Shown here one piece after another: positions 16,483-25,401 of a DNA stretch of 55,747 bases (the first letter of the stretch is position 1; the number at the start of each line of letters is the position of its first letter). The DNA lies in the NCBI GenBank assembly GCA_024275145.1, contig JAJRZR010000004.1, positions 1-55,747 of the forward strand, read 5' to 3'. The notes under the pieces are model-generated. The model saw only the letters and a list, made by a program, of their open reading frames with translations, had not been told where the DNA came from and did no database searches. Source of the stretch: Deltaproteobacteria bacterium. GTDB lineage: Bacteria; Desulfobacterota; Dissulfuribacteria; Dissulfuribacterales; QOAL01. The position numbers were made by a program, and so were the translations under genes.

Positions 16483-17586
16483 TCAGCCAAGTTGCCCCAC
16501 CCCTATTCCCCTGACCTTCTTTCTTACCGATTCGCTCATCTTCACTAACTTTGTCATGTCACAAAGGCCAATCTTGAAGAGTTTGGGGCCCATATCCCCA
16601 TCAAGCCCTTTGAGTGGACGTATGAACCGATCCGTAACCCCTAATCTGTCGAGCATTTCTGTCAATGTCTTTCCGGCAAGGCCACAACCATTTTTCTCAA
16701 ACAGCTCTTCCAGTACATCAGGCCCCTTGAGGAAGACGAGCTCAGAGACCGCCCCTATGATGGAGGTATCCCCACAGACAATGGCCCAGTTGGCTGCCCG
16801 CAAGGCATAACCGTTCCCGTTAAACGAGATTGCAAGGCCTCCCCCACCCCTTACCAGTTCAAGGGCCTGGACATCTGTTATACTGTCTCCTATGTAAATC
16901 ACGTCACGGAGGCAAAACCCTGTCCTTCCAAGGCTATCTTCTACCGCATTGGCCTTTTCCACCCCTCCAACCGGTTGAACGTCAAGAAATATCCGTCCGA
17001 TTCCAAGCCCGGCAACCTCTTTCCAGAATATCTCGTCTAGCCGCCTGAGCGTTTTTTGATCTTCTTCGGCAAGCTCTTCTATCCCGGAAGCATCCTCCGG
17101 CCAGGAAAGCATGGGCTGACTGGCTATCTCCCTGGCAAGGGATCTCAGCATGTCCCTTTCTGAATCACTGAGGCTATATCGATCCAAGTCCACCTCTGTA
17201 CAATAGACCTGGTCCATTGGAAATCCAGTCAATCTGCACAATGCCTCAAGGTAAGGACGATAACTGGTACTTATGATAAAGCTTGGCAAAAGATCCGACA
17301 CCCTCGGAAGCATTTCCCGGGTGCCTGGCAGCAGCATCAGTGTCTTTTCAGCGAACCTCTCCATTTGGCTATTGGTCACCCCGAATGCCTTCAGAAAGGG
17401 CAGAACCAGCTTCAAGGTGTCGCCAGCCCTGTAACCGGGCCTTTGCTCCACATCGGCGAGATAATCGTCATATCTGCTGATCCTGGAAAAAAACTTTCCA
17501 CCATCCGGGATATAGACCTCACACAGTTCATAGGCATTGTCGTTTTGTGTCAACGGGCCCTCGCAATCCATATTGAGCTGCGGCAT
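16483..17586 (-). CDS. HAD-superfamily protein of an archaeal (EhaR-like) type
   Basis: 367 residues; GGAG 6 bases before the ATG. The N terminus reads MPQLNMDCEGPLTQNDNA, with motif I as Asp7-Cys-Glu9 rather than D-x-D, and a later HAD motif IV IYIGDSITDVQALE. This opening and layout resemble proteins called EhaR or COG4030 in methanogens; their activity is unknown and the name reflects gene position in archaeal hydrogenase operons. No hydrogenase genes are near here. Function: probable phosphatase, substrate unknown. A small unknown gene lies just upstream on the same strand. Confidence 0.6.
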   Translation of the reverse strand: MPQLNMDCEGPLTQNDNAYELCEVYIPDGGKFFSRISRYDDYLADVEQRPGYRAGDTLKLVLPFLKAFGVTNSQMERFAEKTLMLLPGTREMLPRVSDLLPSFIISTSYRPYLEALCRLTGFPMDQVYCTEVDLDRYSLSDSERDMLRSLAREIASQPMLSWPEDASGIEELAEEDQKTLRRLDEIFWKEVAGLGIGRIFLDVQPVGGVEKANAVEDSLGRTGFCLRDVIYIGDSITDVQALELVRGGGGLAISFNGNGYALRAANWAIVCGDTSIIGAVSELVFLKGPDVLEELFEKNGCGLAGKTLTEMLDRLGVTDRFIRPLKGLDGDMGPKLFKIGLCDMTKLVKMSESVRKKVRGIGVGQLG

Positions 17587-17605
17587 ATCAAACTCCGTTT
17601 AGATA

Positions 17606-17938
17606 TCAGGCAGTGATTCCAATCTCATCAAGCATGCGGTCGGCAAAATTGAGGATAAATCCCCTTTGTTGCCCAGTCGCATAACTTATGCAACTACATT
17701 TTATCTGCTTTCGACTCCTTACCAGCATCTCAAACTTTACCCACATGTCGCCCAACTCCACTGCGGTACAAAAGGGTTGGCAATTCTGATGCTGATATTG
17801 ATCCGCGGAAAGGATATCATCAGGCATCCTTATCCAGTAAAGACCCTCAAGGCCGGATCTTTCGAGATGTGAATCCAGATACTTCCTGATCTCTTCAAGC
17901 TCCCTCTTGTTGAGTTCGTCTATCATATATTGTCTCAT
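17606..17938 (-). CDS. Conserved-looking small protein of unknown function
   Basis: 110 residues from ATG 17938 (GGAGG 7 bases upstream; a longer frame to 17968 is less likely). Charged N-terminal helix (MIDELNKRELEEIRKYLDSHLE), then a mixed region with YWIRMPDDILSADQY, four Cys (two in CSCISYA) and no membrane segment. I do not recognise the family. It precedes the HAD gene by 19 bases on the same strand, so the two are probably one operon. Confidence 0.6.
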   Translation of the reverse strand: MRQYMIDELNKRELEEIRKYLDSHLERSGLEGLYWIRMPDDILSADQYQHQNCQPFCTAVELGDMWVKFEMLVRSRKQIKCSCISYATGQQRGFILNFADRMLDEIGITA

Positions 17939-18056
17939 GCCATTTCCTCCGGCAAATAATTCTGGCACAATAGAATCTAAAATGCGCTTGTGCTCAAGTA
18001 AGCATTAAATTAATTTGCCGTAAGCTTTCATGCCTGCCTGATCCTCTTCGGGCATC

Positions 18057-18110
18057 CCCGGGCATGAAGATACCGCCTTGATGTTTTGAAGATGCGTTTT
18101 TTTTACGAAT
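18057..18110 (+). repeat. Dispersed palindromic intergenic repeat, copy 6
   Basis: CCGGGCATGAAGATACCGCC then GATGTTTTGAAGATGCG and a T-rich end. Left arm well conserved, right arm degenerate. Just upstream of pabB. Confidence 0.4.
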
Positions 18111-18131
18111 TTTCCAGATATGATATAAGAA

Positions 18132-19367
18132 ATGCAGCCATCGGATATACAAAAAAAGGCACTTTCAGATCTGGATCGCAACGACACCTTTGTATTTCTT
18201 GAAACCTCCAGGTTCAGCGATGAAAATCGGCGTTGCCTTCTATTTAAAAAACCCTTGAGGATACTTGCCGCATACGGCCCTGGGGATACCAAATGGCTCT
18301 ACCAGGAGATCGAGCGGGAACTTGCCGGAGGGCACTACCTGGCAGGCTGGTGGAGCTATGAATGGGGATATGCGCTGGAAGGCCGTCTCGGTCATCTTCT
18401 GGAAAGACACAGGCCTTCCATGCCCCTGGTATGGCTGGGCGTATTCAATCCCCCAATAATATGGGATGCTGACGTCCTGCCTTCCAAGCCCGGTTTCCTA
18501 ACGGATGATGCGGGAAACAATCCTGGTAACCCTACCTGCACCAGGGGCAAGCACACCCAACTAGAACTTGACGTCACCCCTGGCGAATTCATACATGCGG
18601 TTAATTCCATAAAGAAATACATCTCCAATGGGGAAACATACCAGGTAAATTACACTGTAAGGGGAAGGTTTCGTTATCCAGGAGATCCTGTCAGGTTATA
18701 CACAGAGCTTGGAAGGAAACAGGCGGTATCCTACGCCGGTTTGATCCATAACCAGGGGTTTTGGATCCTGTCGCTTTCACCGGAACTTTTCTTCAGGCGG
18801 GAGGGAAACAGGATCTGGTCGAAACCAATGAAGGGCACCATCAGGCGTGGGAAAGACCCTTTAGAAGATGTACAACTTGCCACGCACCTGGCCAATGATC
18901 CAAAAAATCGGGCAGAGAACGTCATGATAGTCGATCTTCTAAGGAATGATCTCGGCCGCCTCTGTAGACATGGCAGCGTCCGTGTACCCAACCTTTTCAA
19001 GGTGGAAAGATACGAAACCCTTTTCCAGATGATCTCAAGGGTGGATGGTATCCTTCGAAGGGGGCTTTCATGGAAAGACGTCTTTAAGGCACTTTTCCCC
19101 TGTGGTTCCATCACAGGTGCGCCAAAGATAAGGACCATGGAGATTATAGCCGAGATCGAGGCCTCGCCCAGGGGGGTCTACACCGGGGCAATAGGCTTTA
19201 TCGCCCCTGATAACGAGGCGGTTTTCAACGTGGCCATAAGGACGCTGACCATTACAAACGGCACGGGGGAGCTAGGTATTGGAAGCGGCATAACGATCGA
19301 TTCCGATCCTGAAGACGAGTTCGAAGAGACCTTATTGAAGGCGAAATTCCTAACAGATATCATCTGA
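18132..19367 (+). CDS. pabB: Aminodeoxychorismate synthase component I
   Basis: 411 residues. PabB converts chorismate and glutamine-derived ammonia to aminodeoxychorismate for folate. The chorismate-binding domain fills the C-terminal 260 residues: SPELFF, KPMKGTIRRG with Lys234 (the PabB-specific P-[IM]-K-G-T lysine, where anthranilate synthase has Ala), ENVMIVDLLRNDLGR, and FPCGSITGAPKIRTMEII. The amidotransferase subunit (pabA) is not in the window. The pabC-like gene follows after 95 bases. Confidence 0.92.
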   Translation: MQPSDIQKKALSDLDRNDTFVFLETSRFSDENRRCLLFKKPLRILAAYGPGDTKWLYQEIERELAGGHYLAGWWSYEWGYALEGRLGHLLERHRPSMPLVWLGVFNPPIIWDADVLPSKPGFLTDDAGNNPGNPTCTRGKHTQLELDVTPGEFIHAVNSIKKYISNGETYQVNYTVRGRFRYPGDPVRLYTELGRKQAVSYAGLIHNQGFWILSLSPELFFRREGNRIWSKPMKGTIRRGKDPLEDVQLATHLANDPKNRAENVMIVDLLRNDLGRLCRHGSVRVPNLFKVERYETLFQMISRVDGILRRGLSWKDVFKALFPCGSITGAPKIRTMEIIAEIEASPRGVYTGAIGFIAPDNEAVFNVAIRTLTITNGTGELGIGSGITIDSDPEDEFEETLLKAKFLTDII

Positions 19368-19462
19368 TGAGCTGGCCATTTGCCTGCCCCAGGGCGTTCA
19401 CAAGGTATCCGGCCTTGGAATTGCTCCTCAGGCGGCACAGGTGACTTAATCAAACAAATCAA

Positions 19463-20227
19463 ATGAAAAAAAATAATGGGTACCTGCCTTGTTCATCCTT
19501 CGAACTAATTGAGACCTTCAGATTCACTTCTTGTCCTGGGATATCAGAGCCCCTCGCCGGATACTATCTGCTTTCAAGACATGTTGATAGGCTAGGAAGC
19601 TCGGCCAGATTTTTCGGTTTTCCCTATACGAAGGCCCTGATCCTCGAGGCGCTTGAAGACACTGCCACTAGAATCCTTTCAGGAACTGGCGAGGATGAGA
19701 TGTGCCACTACAGGGTGAGGTTGCTCTTAGGTAAGACCGGAGCAGTACGTATTACCTGTTCCCTGATGGGCCAAGACCGTCCATCAGCGGTAAAATTTGA
19801 TCTCTCAGACCTGGCAGTGTGTTCCAAGGACACCTTCCTTTATCACAAGACCACCTGTCGTCCTGTCTATAGAAGGGAACGGAAACGAATAACCACCACA
19901 GATCTGTTCGAGACCGTCTTTACCAACGAGAGGGGACAGCTTACCGAAGGAACCATTTCGAATCTCTTCTTGAGATTTGAGCCAGTGGGAAGGCTTTTGA
20001 CACCGCCTGTTGCATCAGGCCTTCTGAACGGAACACTCAGGGCGGAGTTGCTGGCCCAGCGAAGGGCCATAGAGTGTGTGCTTTATCCTAACGATCTGCT
20101 GGCGGCCAGTGAAATATTCCTTGGAAACTCGGTCAGGGGGCTTTTAAAGGCCCAATTTGTTCCCGCCCCCGGATGCCTCCCCCTGGCCAGCAATCCCCCC
20201 AAAAACCTTGATCACAACCCCCTCTAG
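19463..20227 (+). CDS. pabC: Class IV aminotransferase, aminodeoxychorismate lyase-like
   Basis: 254 residues. The PLP lysine is Lys129 in FLYHKTTCRPVY; ERGQLTEGTISNLFL and PPVASGLLNGTLR are the usual class IV elements. Next to pabB, so release of p-aminobenzoate from aminodeoxychorismate is the natural assignment; branched-chain or D-amino-acid aminotransferase is less likely because of context. It overlaps the convergent UPF0173 gene by 4 bases. Confidence 0.85.
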   Translation: MKKNNGYLPCSSFELIETFRFTSCPGISEPLAGYYLLSRHVDRLGSSARFFGFPYTKALILEALEDTATRILSGTGEDEMCHYRVRLLLGKTGAVRITCSLMGQDRPSAVKFDLSDLAVCSKDTFLYHKTTCRPVYRRERKRITTTDLFETVFTNERGQLTEGTISNLFLRFEPVGRLLTPPVASGLLNGTLRAELLAQRRAIECVLYPNDLLAASEIFLGNSVRGLLKAQFVPAPGCLPLASNPPKNLDHNPL

Positions 20228-20925
20228 ATCTCGATGGTAGCCCCGGGCTCCATGTGCTCAAGCCGTGCGTCAATGTGGTGGGCCTTCATCTGCCTTTCAA
20301 ATTCTCCCACTGTCCCGGTAAGTACTGGGAATGTGCCAAAATGCATGGGGATTACCATCTTGGGATCGATAAGCTTGCAGGCATAGGCAGCTTCCCTGGG
20401 CCCCATTACATAATGATCCCCTATGGGCAACATAGCTACCTTTGGATAATACATCGAGCCTATCATGGCCATATCACCAAAGAGCGCGGTGTCACCCGCG
20501 TGGTAGAGCTTCAATCCATCCTCAAGCCTCACAATGAAACCTGCGGCTTCGCCGCCATAGATTATCTCCTGCCCTTCCTGTATGGACGAACTGTGGACAG
20601 CCATAACCATGGTAATGGTGATACCCTTGGTATGATACGTGCCACCTATGTTCATGCCGGTTACATTGGGCAGGCCCTTGGCAAGAAGGTATTGTTGGAG
20701 CTCATGAATGGCCACTACCTCGGTAGCAGACGAGCTTGCCAAGGAAACGGTATTGCCCAGATGGTCTCCGTGGGCATGGGTGACCAATACGATGTCCGCC
20801 TCCAGCTCACCCGTATCCTTCGGTGCCTTGGGATTGTCAAGCCAGGGATCTATCCATATCCTCAAACCGCTTCCTGTTACTATCCTGAAGGCAGAATGCC
20901 CAAAAAAAGTTATCTTGTTCGCCAT
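20224..20925 (-). CDS. UPF0173-type metal-dependent hydrolase
   Basis: 233 residues of the metallo-beta-lactamase fold: THAHGDH (His50, His52, Asp54, His55), AVHSS, LYHAGDTALFGDM, IPMHFGTFPVLTG. Length and pattern are those of the YtkL/UPF0173 family, whose natural substrate is unknown. Stand-alone minus-strand gene, convergent with pabC. Confidence 0.88.
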   Translation of the reverse strand: MANKITFFGHSAFRIVTGSGLRIWIDPWLDNPKAPKDTGELEADIVLVTHAHGDHLGNTVSLASSSATEVVAIHELQQYLLAKGLPNVTGMNIGGTYHTKGITITMVMAVHSSSIQEGQEIIYGGEAAGFIVRLEDGLKLYHAGDTALFGDMAMIGSMYYPKVAMLPIGDHYVMGPREAAYACKLIDPKMVIPMHFGTFPVLTGTVGEFERQMKAHHIDARLEHMEPGATIEI

Positions 20926-21054
20926 GTCATTGCTCCTGTTATCTCTAGAGTTGTTCCAAACCTACGCCCTAGCCTGCATGCCCGCTCGTATGTCGTCAAG
21001 GTACCCCGGGCCATGAGAAGATACCGTTACCCGGCAAATGCCTCCGGCCTTCGT

Positions 21055-21627
21055 TCATCTCGTATTTTTAGTGGGATCGTGCGGCATCACGATCCTGTTG
21101 GCCAGATCACCGGGTTTGAATGGTAGCACCTCGAATATGACCCTTTCCATCAATAGGCAATCGGCATACAGGGCCTTGATCCTGTCTTTCCTTTCCCTGC
21201 TGGTACCGTATCGCGATAATATGTCTTGAAATCTCTCTTCAAGGCTGACCAGTTTAGTATGTTTTATCCTTTTGTCAGCGTAATTGACTAGTGTTTTCTC
21301 GCACACACCCGCCTGAAGAACAGGTACGTCCAGGTACACGTGTTGCCTGACTATCTCAGCCACCTCGTGGAAACCCCTGCTGGCCAAAACCTGGGCTCCC
21401 ATCAAGGCATGGTCTCCTCCCCTTTCGACCGACTCCATCTTGGAGATATCGTGGAGAAGGCAAGATGCCTCAACCAGTGACCTGTTGAGCCTGATGCCGG
21501 CCGTTGAGAGCTCACGGGCCAGGGTTGAGCCTACCTCTGCCACCATGAGACAATGCTGCCTTATATGCCGTGGAACCTGATAATCCCCGAGCAGTCTGAG
21601 ACACTCTTTCTTTGAAGGTATTTCCAT
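21055..21627 (-). CDS. HD-domain (HDIG-like) phosphohydrolase
   Basis: 190 residues from the ATG at 21627; the frame extends to a TTG at 21714 with a CYVC in the extra 29 residues, so a longer form is possible. HD metal ligands: His25 (HIRQHC), His59-Asp60 (CLLHDISKM) and His73 (GGDHALMGA), with a later RQHVYLD. Such small HD proteins hydrolyse nucleotide or phosphoester substrates; specificity cannot be inferred. It is divergent from dnaA across the AT-rich region. Confidence 0.78.
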   Translation of the reverse strand: MEIPSKKECLRLLGDYQVPRHIRQHCLMVAEVGSTLARELSTAGIRLNRSLVEASCLLHDISKMESVERGGDHALMGAQVLASRGFHEVAEIVRQHVYLDVPVLQAGVCEKTLVNYADKRIKHTKLVSLEERFQDILSRYGTSRERKDRIKALYADCLLMERVIFEVLPFKPGDLANRIVMPHDPTKNTR

Positions 21628-21992
21628 AGAGGATCTATGCCATACCAGAAATGGCATTTCAAGGATATCAGCCCTTATACCCGACCTGCAGACATAGCAC
21701 TTCCTCTTTAACAATTCCAGGCCTTGAGCGTGAAGGCACCTATTAAATCAAAAGCAGGAAAAAATAGAAGAAAATACGCGTTTTTTTTAGTTCAGAAAAT
21801 TAGGACAGATTGTTGATAACCTGGTCCATCATGTATTACTGATTGGAATCATAGGACTTTTTGTGTAAAGAAAAAATCCATAATTCTCCAAAGGTTATAT
21901 TTATTCCCCCTAAAAAAACACTAAAAATCCAAGAGATAAACCATTGTTGAAAACCTACTCTAAAGGATTACCTAATCAGCCTTTAATGGATT

Positions 21993-22022
21993 TTGACATT
22001 AATGAAACAGATATTTTATAAG
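21993..22022 (+). promoter_or_regulatory. Probable sigma-70 promoter towards dnaA
   Basis: TTGACA (21993-21998), 18-base spacer, TATAAG (22017-22022, 5/6 match). It points to dnaA, leaving a leader of about 450 bases before the ATG at 22476, which is long; an additional promoter nearer the gene is possible. Confidence 0.5.
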
Positions 22023-22135
22023 AGGTCCATGATGTTTGGTATTTGAGAGCTGGCCAACGGGGAGAATCTGGGGAATTTCGTCTCTTGAAAACACAAGTCA
22101 GCCATCATGGCCGTCGCCGGGCATGATCAGCGCCA

Positions 22136-22180
22136 GGCACGAAACGACACGACCTGGAATGAATACATTTTAAGAGTAAT
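22136..22180 (+). repeat. Dispersed palindromic intergenic repeat, copy 7
   Basis: GGCACGAAACGACACGACC then GGAATGAATACATTTTAAGAGTAAT follows the repeat's layout with several changes. In the dnaA leader region. Confidence 0.4.
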
Positions 22181-22475
22181 TTCATGGTGAGGCCCTGGTA
22201 GAGGAATCATCTTGCTCGAGGACACGCTGCTTTCGAGCAAAAGGACTTGATAGCAGGGCATGAGCCCTTTGGCATCACGGCTGGATATGCCTGGCAGAAG
22301 GGAAAGCCTTTTCCATGGATCTCACGAATGTACATCGCCGCACTCGGCGATTGACTTCCCCTGCCCTTTCTTGTTCCGTTACCCGGAACCCAGCAGGGAA
22401 TATCGTAATAATCATCAGTTGTCATTACTTGACACGTAGCATGGTAACCGTGTGGACTTGTAAGGTCATAGGGAT

Positions 22476-23804
22476 ATGAAGGAAGTCTGGGAAAAAGCCA
22501 AGGAAATTTTTAAGGACAAGGTATCGGAGAGCAGTTACAAGGTCTGGATCGAACCGCTTAAATACCTTGATACACGAGGAAACACCATAGTTCTATCCTG
22601 TCCCAACCAATTCTTCGCCTCTTGGGTACAGGAAAACTATCTACCTATCCTCAGGGATCACCTGGCCAGATCCGGCAGGGCAATAAGCGTAAAGCTCGTA
22701 CCCCTAGAAAGGGAAAAGCAGGCAGCATGTGCCCAACTACATCTTCCCAAATTTTCTCCAACCGAGCTTCCCAGGCCAAGATTTTGTAATCGCTTCACGT
22801 TTAGTGAGTTTGTGGTGGGTAGATCAAACGAATATGCATATTCCGCCTGCCTTGCCACTGCCGAGGGTGCTGGAAGCCACAGTAATATAATCTACCTCCA
22901 TGCAGATTCGGGTCTGGGAAAGAGTCACCTGGTGCAGGCACTGGGGCAGAGGTTCCTAGAAAGGAAACCCCATACACGGCTCTATTATCTTACGGCCAAT
23001 GAATTTACGAACCAGGTAGTAAAGGCCATCAAAAACGGGGAGATGGATAGCTTCAAACGCCGCTACCGGCAGGAGTGTGACGTGCTCCTGCTCGAACAGA
23101 TACACAGCCTGGCGGGCAGAGAAAGGACCCAGATCGAGTTGGCCCTTGCCCTTGATCCCATACTGGATAATGGTAAAACGGTGGTATTTACAGGCAACAG
23201 GCTGCCGAGGCAGATCTCGAAATTGAACGATTCCTTGAGATCCAGACTGAGTTGTGGCCTGATAACCTCCATCAATCCACCAGATTACCATACCCGCCAA
23301 AAAATAGTGGCAAGAAAGGCAAAAAGCCAGGGCATTCTGCTCGAATCGGATATAGTAGATTTTCTTGCCCGCAACCTTAAGGGTGATATCCGCCGTATCG
23401 AAGGGGCGGTGGTGGGACTCATAGCAAAATCCTCTATTCTCAAGAGGCCCATAGATATGGATCTGGCAAAGGAGGTGCTGGACGATATTATAGGCGAGCC
23501 TGCGCCCATCACCCTGGAGGCTATCAAGAAACTTGTCTGCAAGCATTTCAAGTTGACCGTAGATGAAATACGATCAAAATCCAGGAAGCGCTCCATAGCA
23601 AAACCACGGCAGATAGCCATGTTCCTTTCCAGACGTTTTACCGAGGCATCACTTGAGGCCATAGGCAGAGAATTCAACCGTGACCACGCCACAGTCCTTC
23701 ACTCGGTAAAAAGGATAAAGAAGGAACTCGAGGGTACCAGTAAGATACGACACCAATTGGACTATCTTATAGATATGCTTGAAAAGGGACGATGGATGGA
23801 ATAA
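22476..23804 (+). CDS. dnaA: Chromosomal replication initiator DnaA, with divergent Walker motifs
   Basis: 442 residues with all four DnaA regions: domain I (1-75, VWEKAKEIFKDKVSESSYKVWIEPL), a short linker, AAA+ domain (about 105-330) and the DNA-binding domain (345-442) with REFNRDHATVLHSVKRI. DnaA opens oriC. Differences: Walker A is ADSGLGKS (143-150) where most have GGVGLGKT, and Walker B is DVLLLEQIHSLAG with Glu207-Gln208 replacing the usual Asp-Asp. Arginine-finger region LRSRLSCGL and sensor II GDIRRIEGAV are present. It is the only dnaA here; a second, canonical copy elsewhere cannot be excluded. A hairpin follows at 23906. Confidence 0.9.
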   Translation: MKEVWEKAKEIFKDKVSESSYKVWIEPLKYLDTRGNTIVLSCPNQFFASWVQENYLPILRDHLARSGRAISVKLVPLEREKQAACAQLHLPKFSPTELPRPRFCNRFTFSEFVVGRSNEYAYSACLATAEGAGSHSNIIYLHADSGLGKSHLVQALGQRFLERKPHTRLYYLTANEFTNQVVKAIKNGEMDSFKRRYRQECDVLLLEQIHSLAGRERTQIELALALDPILDNGKTVVFTGNRLPRQISKLNDSLRSRLSCGLITSINPPDYHTRQKIVARKAKSQGILLESDIVDFLARNLKGDIRRIEGAVVGLIAKSSILKRPIDMDLAKEVLDDIIGEPAPITLEAIKKLVCKHFKLTVDEIRSKSRKRSIAKPRQIAMFLSRRFTEASLEAIGREFNRDHATVLHSVKRIKKELEGTSKIRHQLDYLIDMLEKGRWME

Positions 23805-23905
23805 AAAGCGTAGATGCCTCGCGGGTCGCAGGTCTTTGTGTACCTGGCAGTATGTCCACACAGAAAGACTGATGAGATAGTGGCCCCGGTATGGGCAAAC
23901 AGGAA

Positions 23906-23936
23906 GGGCCGCCGTGTACAGGCTACACGGAGGCCC
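23906..23936. terminator. Strong hairpin downstream of dnaA
   Basis: GGGCC-G-CCGTGTA (23906-23918) pairs with TACACGG-A-GGCCC (23924-23936) around a 5-base loop: 12 pairs with one G/A mismatch. No T run follows on either strand, so it may act as a processing site or a factor-dependent terminator rather than a classical one. Confidence 0.5.
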
Positions 23937-24023
23937 CTGGTTAGAAAAACCATCTATGAAACGCTATAACGTCGACAAGAAGCCTCCCACGGTACAAAAG
24001 ATTTTCTGCCAACCACCCTGTCC

Positions 24024-25400
24024 GTGAAACGCGCTCTCATAAAAAGGATCGCAAAGATAGTGGGGTCAGACCACCTTTCGGTCGATCCTGCCGACCTTGC
24101 ATGTTATTCCTACGATGCCAGCGGTCTCAGTGTCAAACCTGAGGCCGTGGTATTTCCCCATACCGCCCAGGCAGTATCCGATATATTGACTATCGCCAAC
24201 AGGGAACGGATACCGGTTTATCCCAGGGGGGCGGGCACCGGAACCACCGGTGCCGCCGTGCCAGCCGGAGGGGGGATCGTGGTCTGCCTTTCCAAGATGG
24301 ATAGGATAAAAACCATTGACCAGTGCGAGTTAAGCATGGTTGTCGAACCAGGTGTTATTACCCGTAAGGTCCAGACATTGGCAGAGGAAAAGGGCCTGTT
24401 CTATCCCCCGGATCCTGCAAGCCTTGGCTTTTGTACGATAGGCGGTAATGTGAACACTGGGGCCGGTGGTGCCAGGGCGGTAAAATATGGCGTCACCAGG
24501 GATTATATCAGAGCGCTCGAGGTGGTGCTTCCAACCGGCAAGATCATGCGTACTGGCACCACAACCGCAAAGGGTGTCGTGGGATATGATCTGACCAGGC
24601 TGATGGTTGGCTCTGAAGGAACCCTGGGCATAGTTACCGAGATTACACTGAAACTAATACCATTACCCGAAGAAGTGGGTACATGCCTATGCCTTTTCAG
24701 TGACGAGGTCTCTGCCCTGCACGCAGTTACATCATTTTTCCAGGCTGGCCTGCTTCCAAGGGCGGCCGAATTCATAGATTCCCTGAGCATGCAATGCATA
24801 CGGGACAATATCCCCCTGGACATACACGGATCGGCCAAGTCTATGCTCCTGGTGGAGGTAGATGGTTTCAAGGAATCCATTTCCAGACAAATGGATATGG
24901 TCCGTGATTGCTGTAAAGAGTCAGGTGCACTCCTGATACGCAAGGCGGAAACCAAAAGAGAGGCCGATGCCTTCTGGCAGGTCAGAAGGTCCCTTTCTCC
25001 AGCCATGAAAAAATTGGGCTTTGATGCAAAAATCAGCGAGGATATCTGCGTACCCAGGGGCAGACTACCTGATATTCTAAAAGTTTTAAGGGAGATCGCC
25101 GCCAAAAATGATGTTACGATATTGAGCTTTGGACATGCTGGCGATGGAAATCTGCACGTAAATATATTATTTAATGAGGGGCAGGGCCCACAAAGAGACA
25201 AGGTGAACAAAACGGTAGCCAGCATTATGGAGGCAACAGTGAGACTTGGCGGGACAATATCGGGGGAACATGGTGTAGGGCTTACCAAGATGCCATTTAT
25301 AGGTCTTGAGATCGACGAAGTCCAAATGGATACCATGAAAGCGATCAAAAGGATTTTTGACCCTAACAATATTTTGAATCCACACAAGGTATTCCCTTGA
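24024..25400 (+). CDS. glcD: FAD-linked oxidase, GlcD/D-lactate dehydrogenase type
   Basis: 458 residues, GTG start without a clear ribosome-binding site. The FAD-binding PCMH domain is residues about 35-215 (YPRGAGTGTTGAAVPAGGGIVV, DPASLGFCTIGGNVNTGAGG, VGYDLTRLMVGSEGTLGIVTEITLKL); the C-terminal domain has FGHAGDGNLHVN and GEHGVGLTK. Such enzymes oxidise glycolate, D-lactate or related 2-hydroxy acids and pass electrons to an iron-sulfur partner (GlcF), which is not adjacent here. ispD begins one base after its stop. Confidence 0.9.
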   Translation: MKRALIKRIAKIVGSDHLSVDPADLACYSYDASGLSVKPEAVVFPHTAQAVSDILTIANRERIPVYPRGAGTGTTGAAVPAGGGIVVCLSKMDRIKTIDQCELSMVVEPGVITRKVQTLAEEKGLFYPPDPASLGFCTIGGNVNTGAGGARAVKYGVTRDYIRALEVVLPTGKIMRTGTTTAKGVVGYDLTRLMVGSEGTLGIVTEITLKLIPLPEEVGTCLCLFSDEVSALHAVTSFFQAGLLPRAAEFIDSLSMQCIRDNIPLDIHGSAKSMLLVEVDGFKESISRQMDMVRDCCKESGALLIRKAETKREADAFWQVRRSLSPAMKKLGFDAKISEDICVPRGRLPDILKVLREIAAKNDVTILSFGHAGDGNLHVNILFNEGQGPQRDKVNKTVASIMEATVRLGGTISGEHGVGLTKMPFIGLEIDEVQMDTMKAIKRIFDPNNILNPHKVFP

Positions 25401-25401
25401 A

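Larger units (their letters stand above)
21715..22475. other. AT-rich divergent region before dnaA, candidate replication origin
   Basis: About 760 bases without a supportable gene. The part at 21740-22025 is clearly richer in A/T than its surroundings. Two nonamers resemble DnaA boxes (TGTGGATAA): TGTTGATAA at 21811-21819 and TGTTGAAAA at 21945-21953, each with one or two changes and the same orientation. A good promoter lies at 21993-22022. A degenerate dispersed repeat is at 22136-22180. Position next to dnaA favours oriC, but only two weak boxes were found, so this is a candidate only. Confidence 0.45.

Noticed and set aside
20254-21126. 290-codon plus-strand frame
   Set aside because: Antisense to the UPF0173 and HD genes, which carry clear catalytic motifs; no ribosome site.
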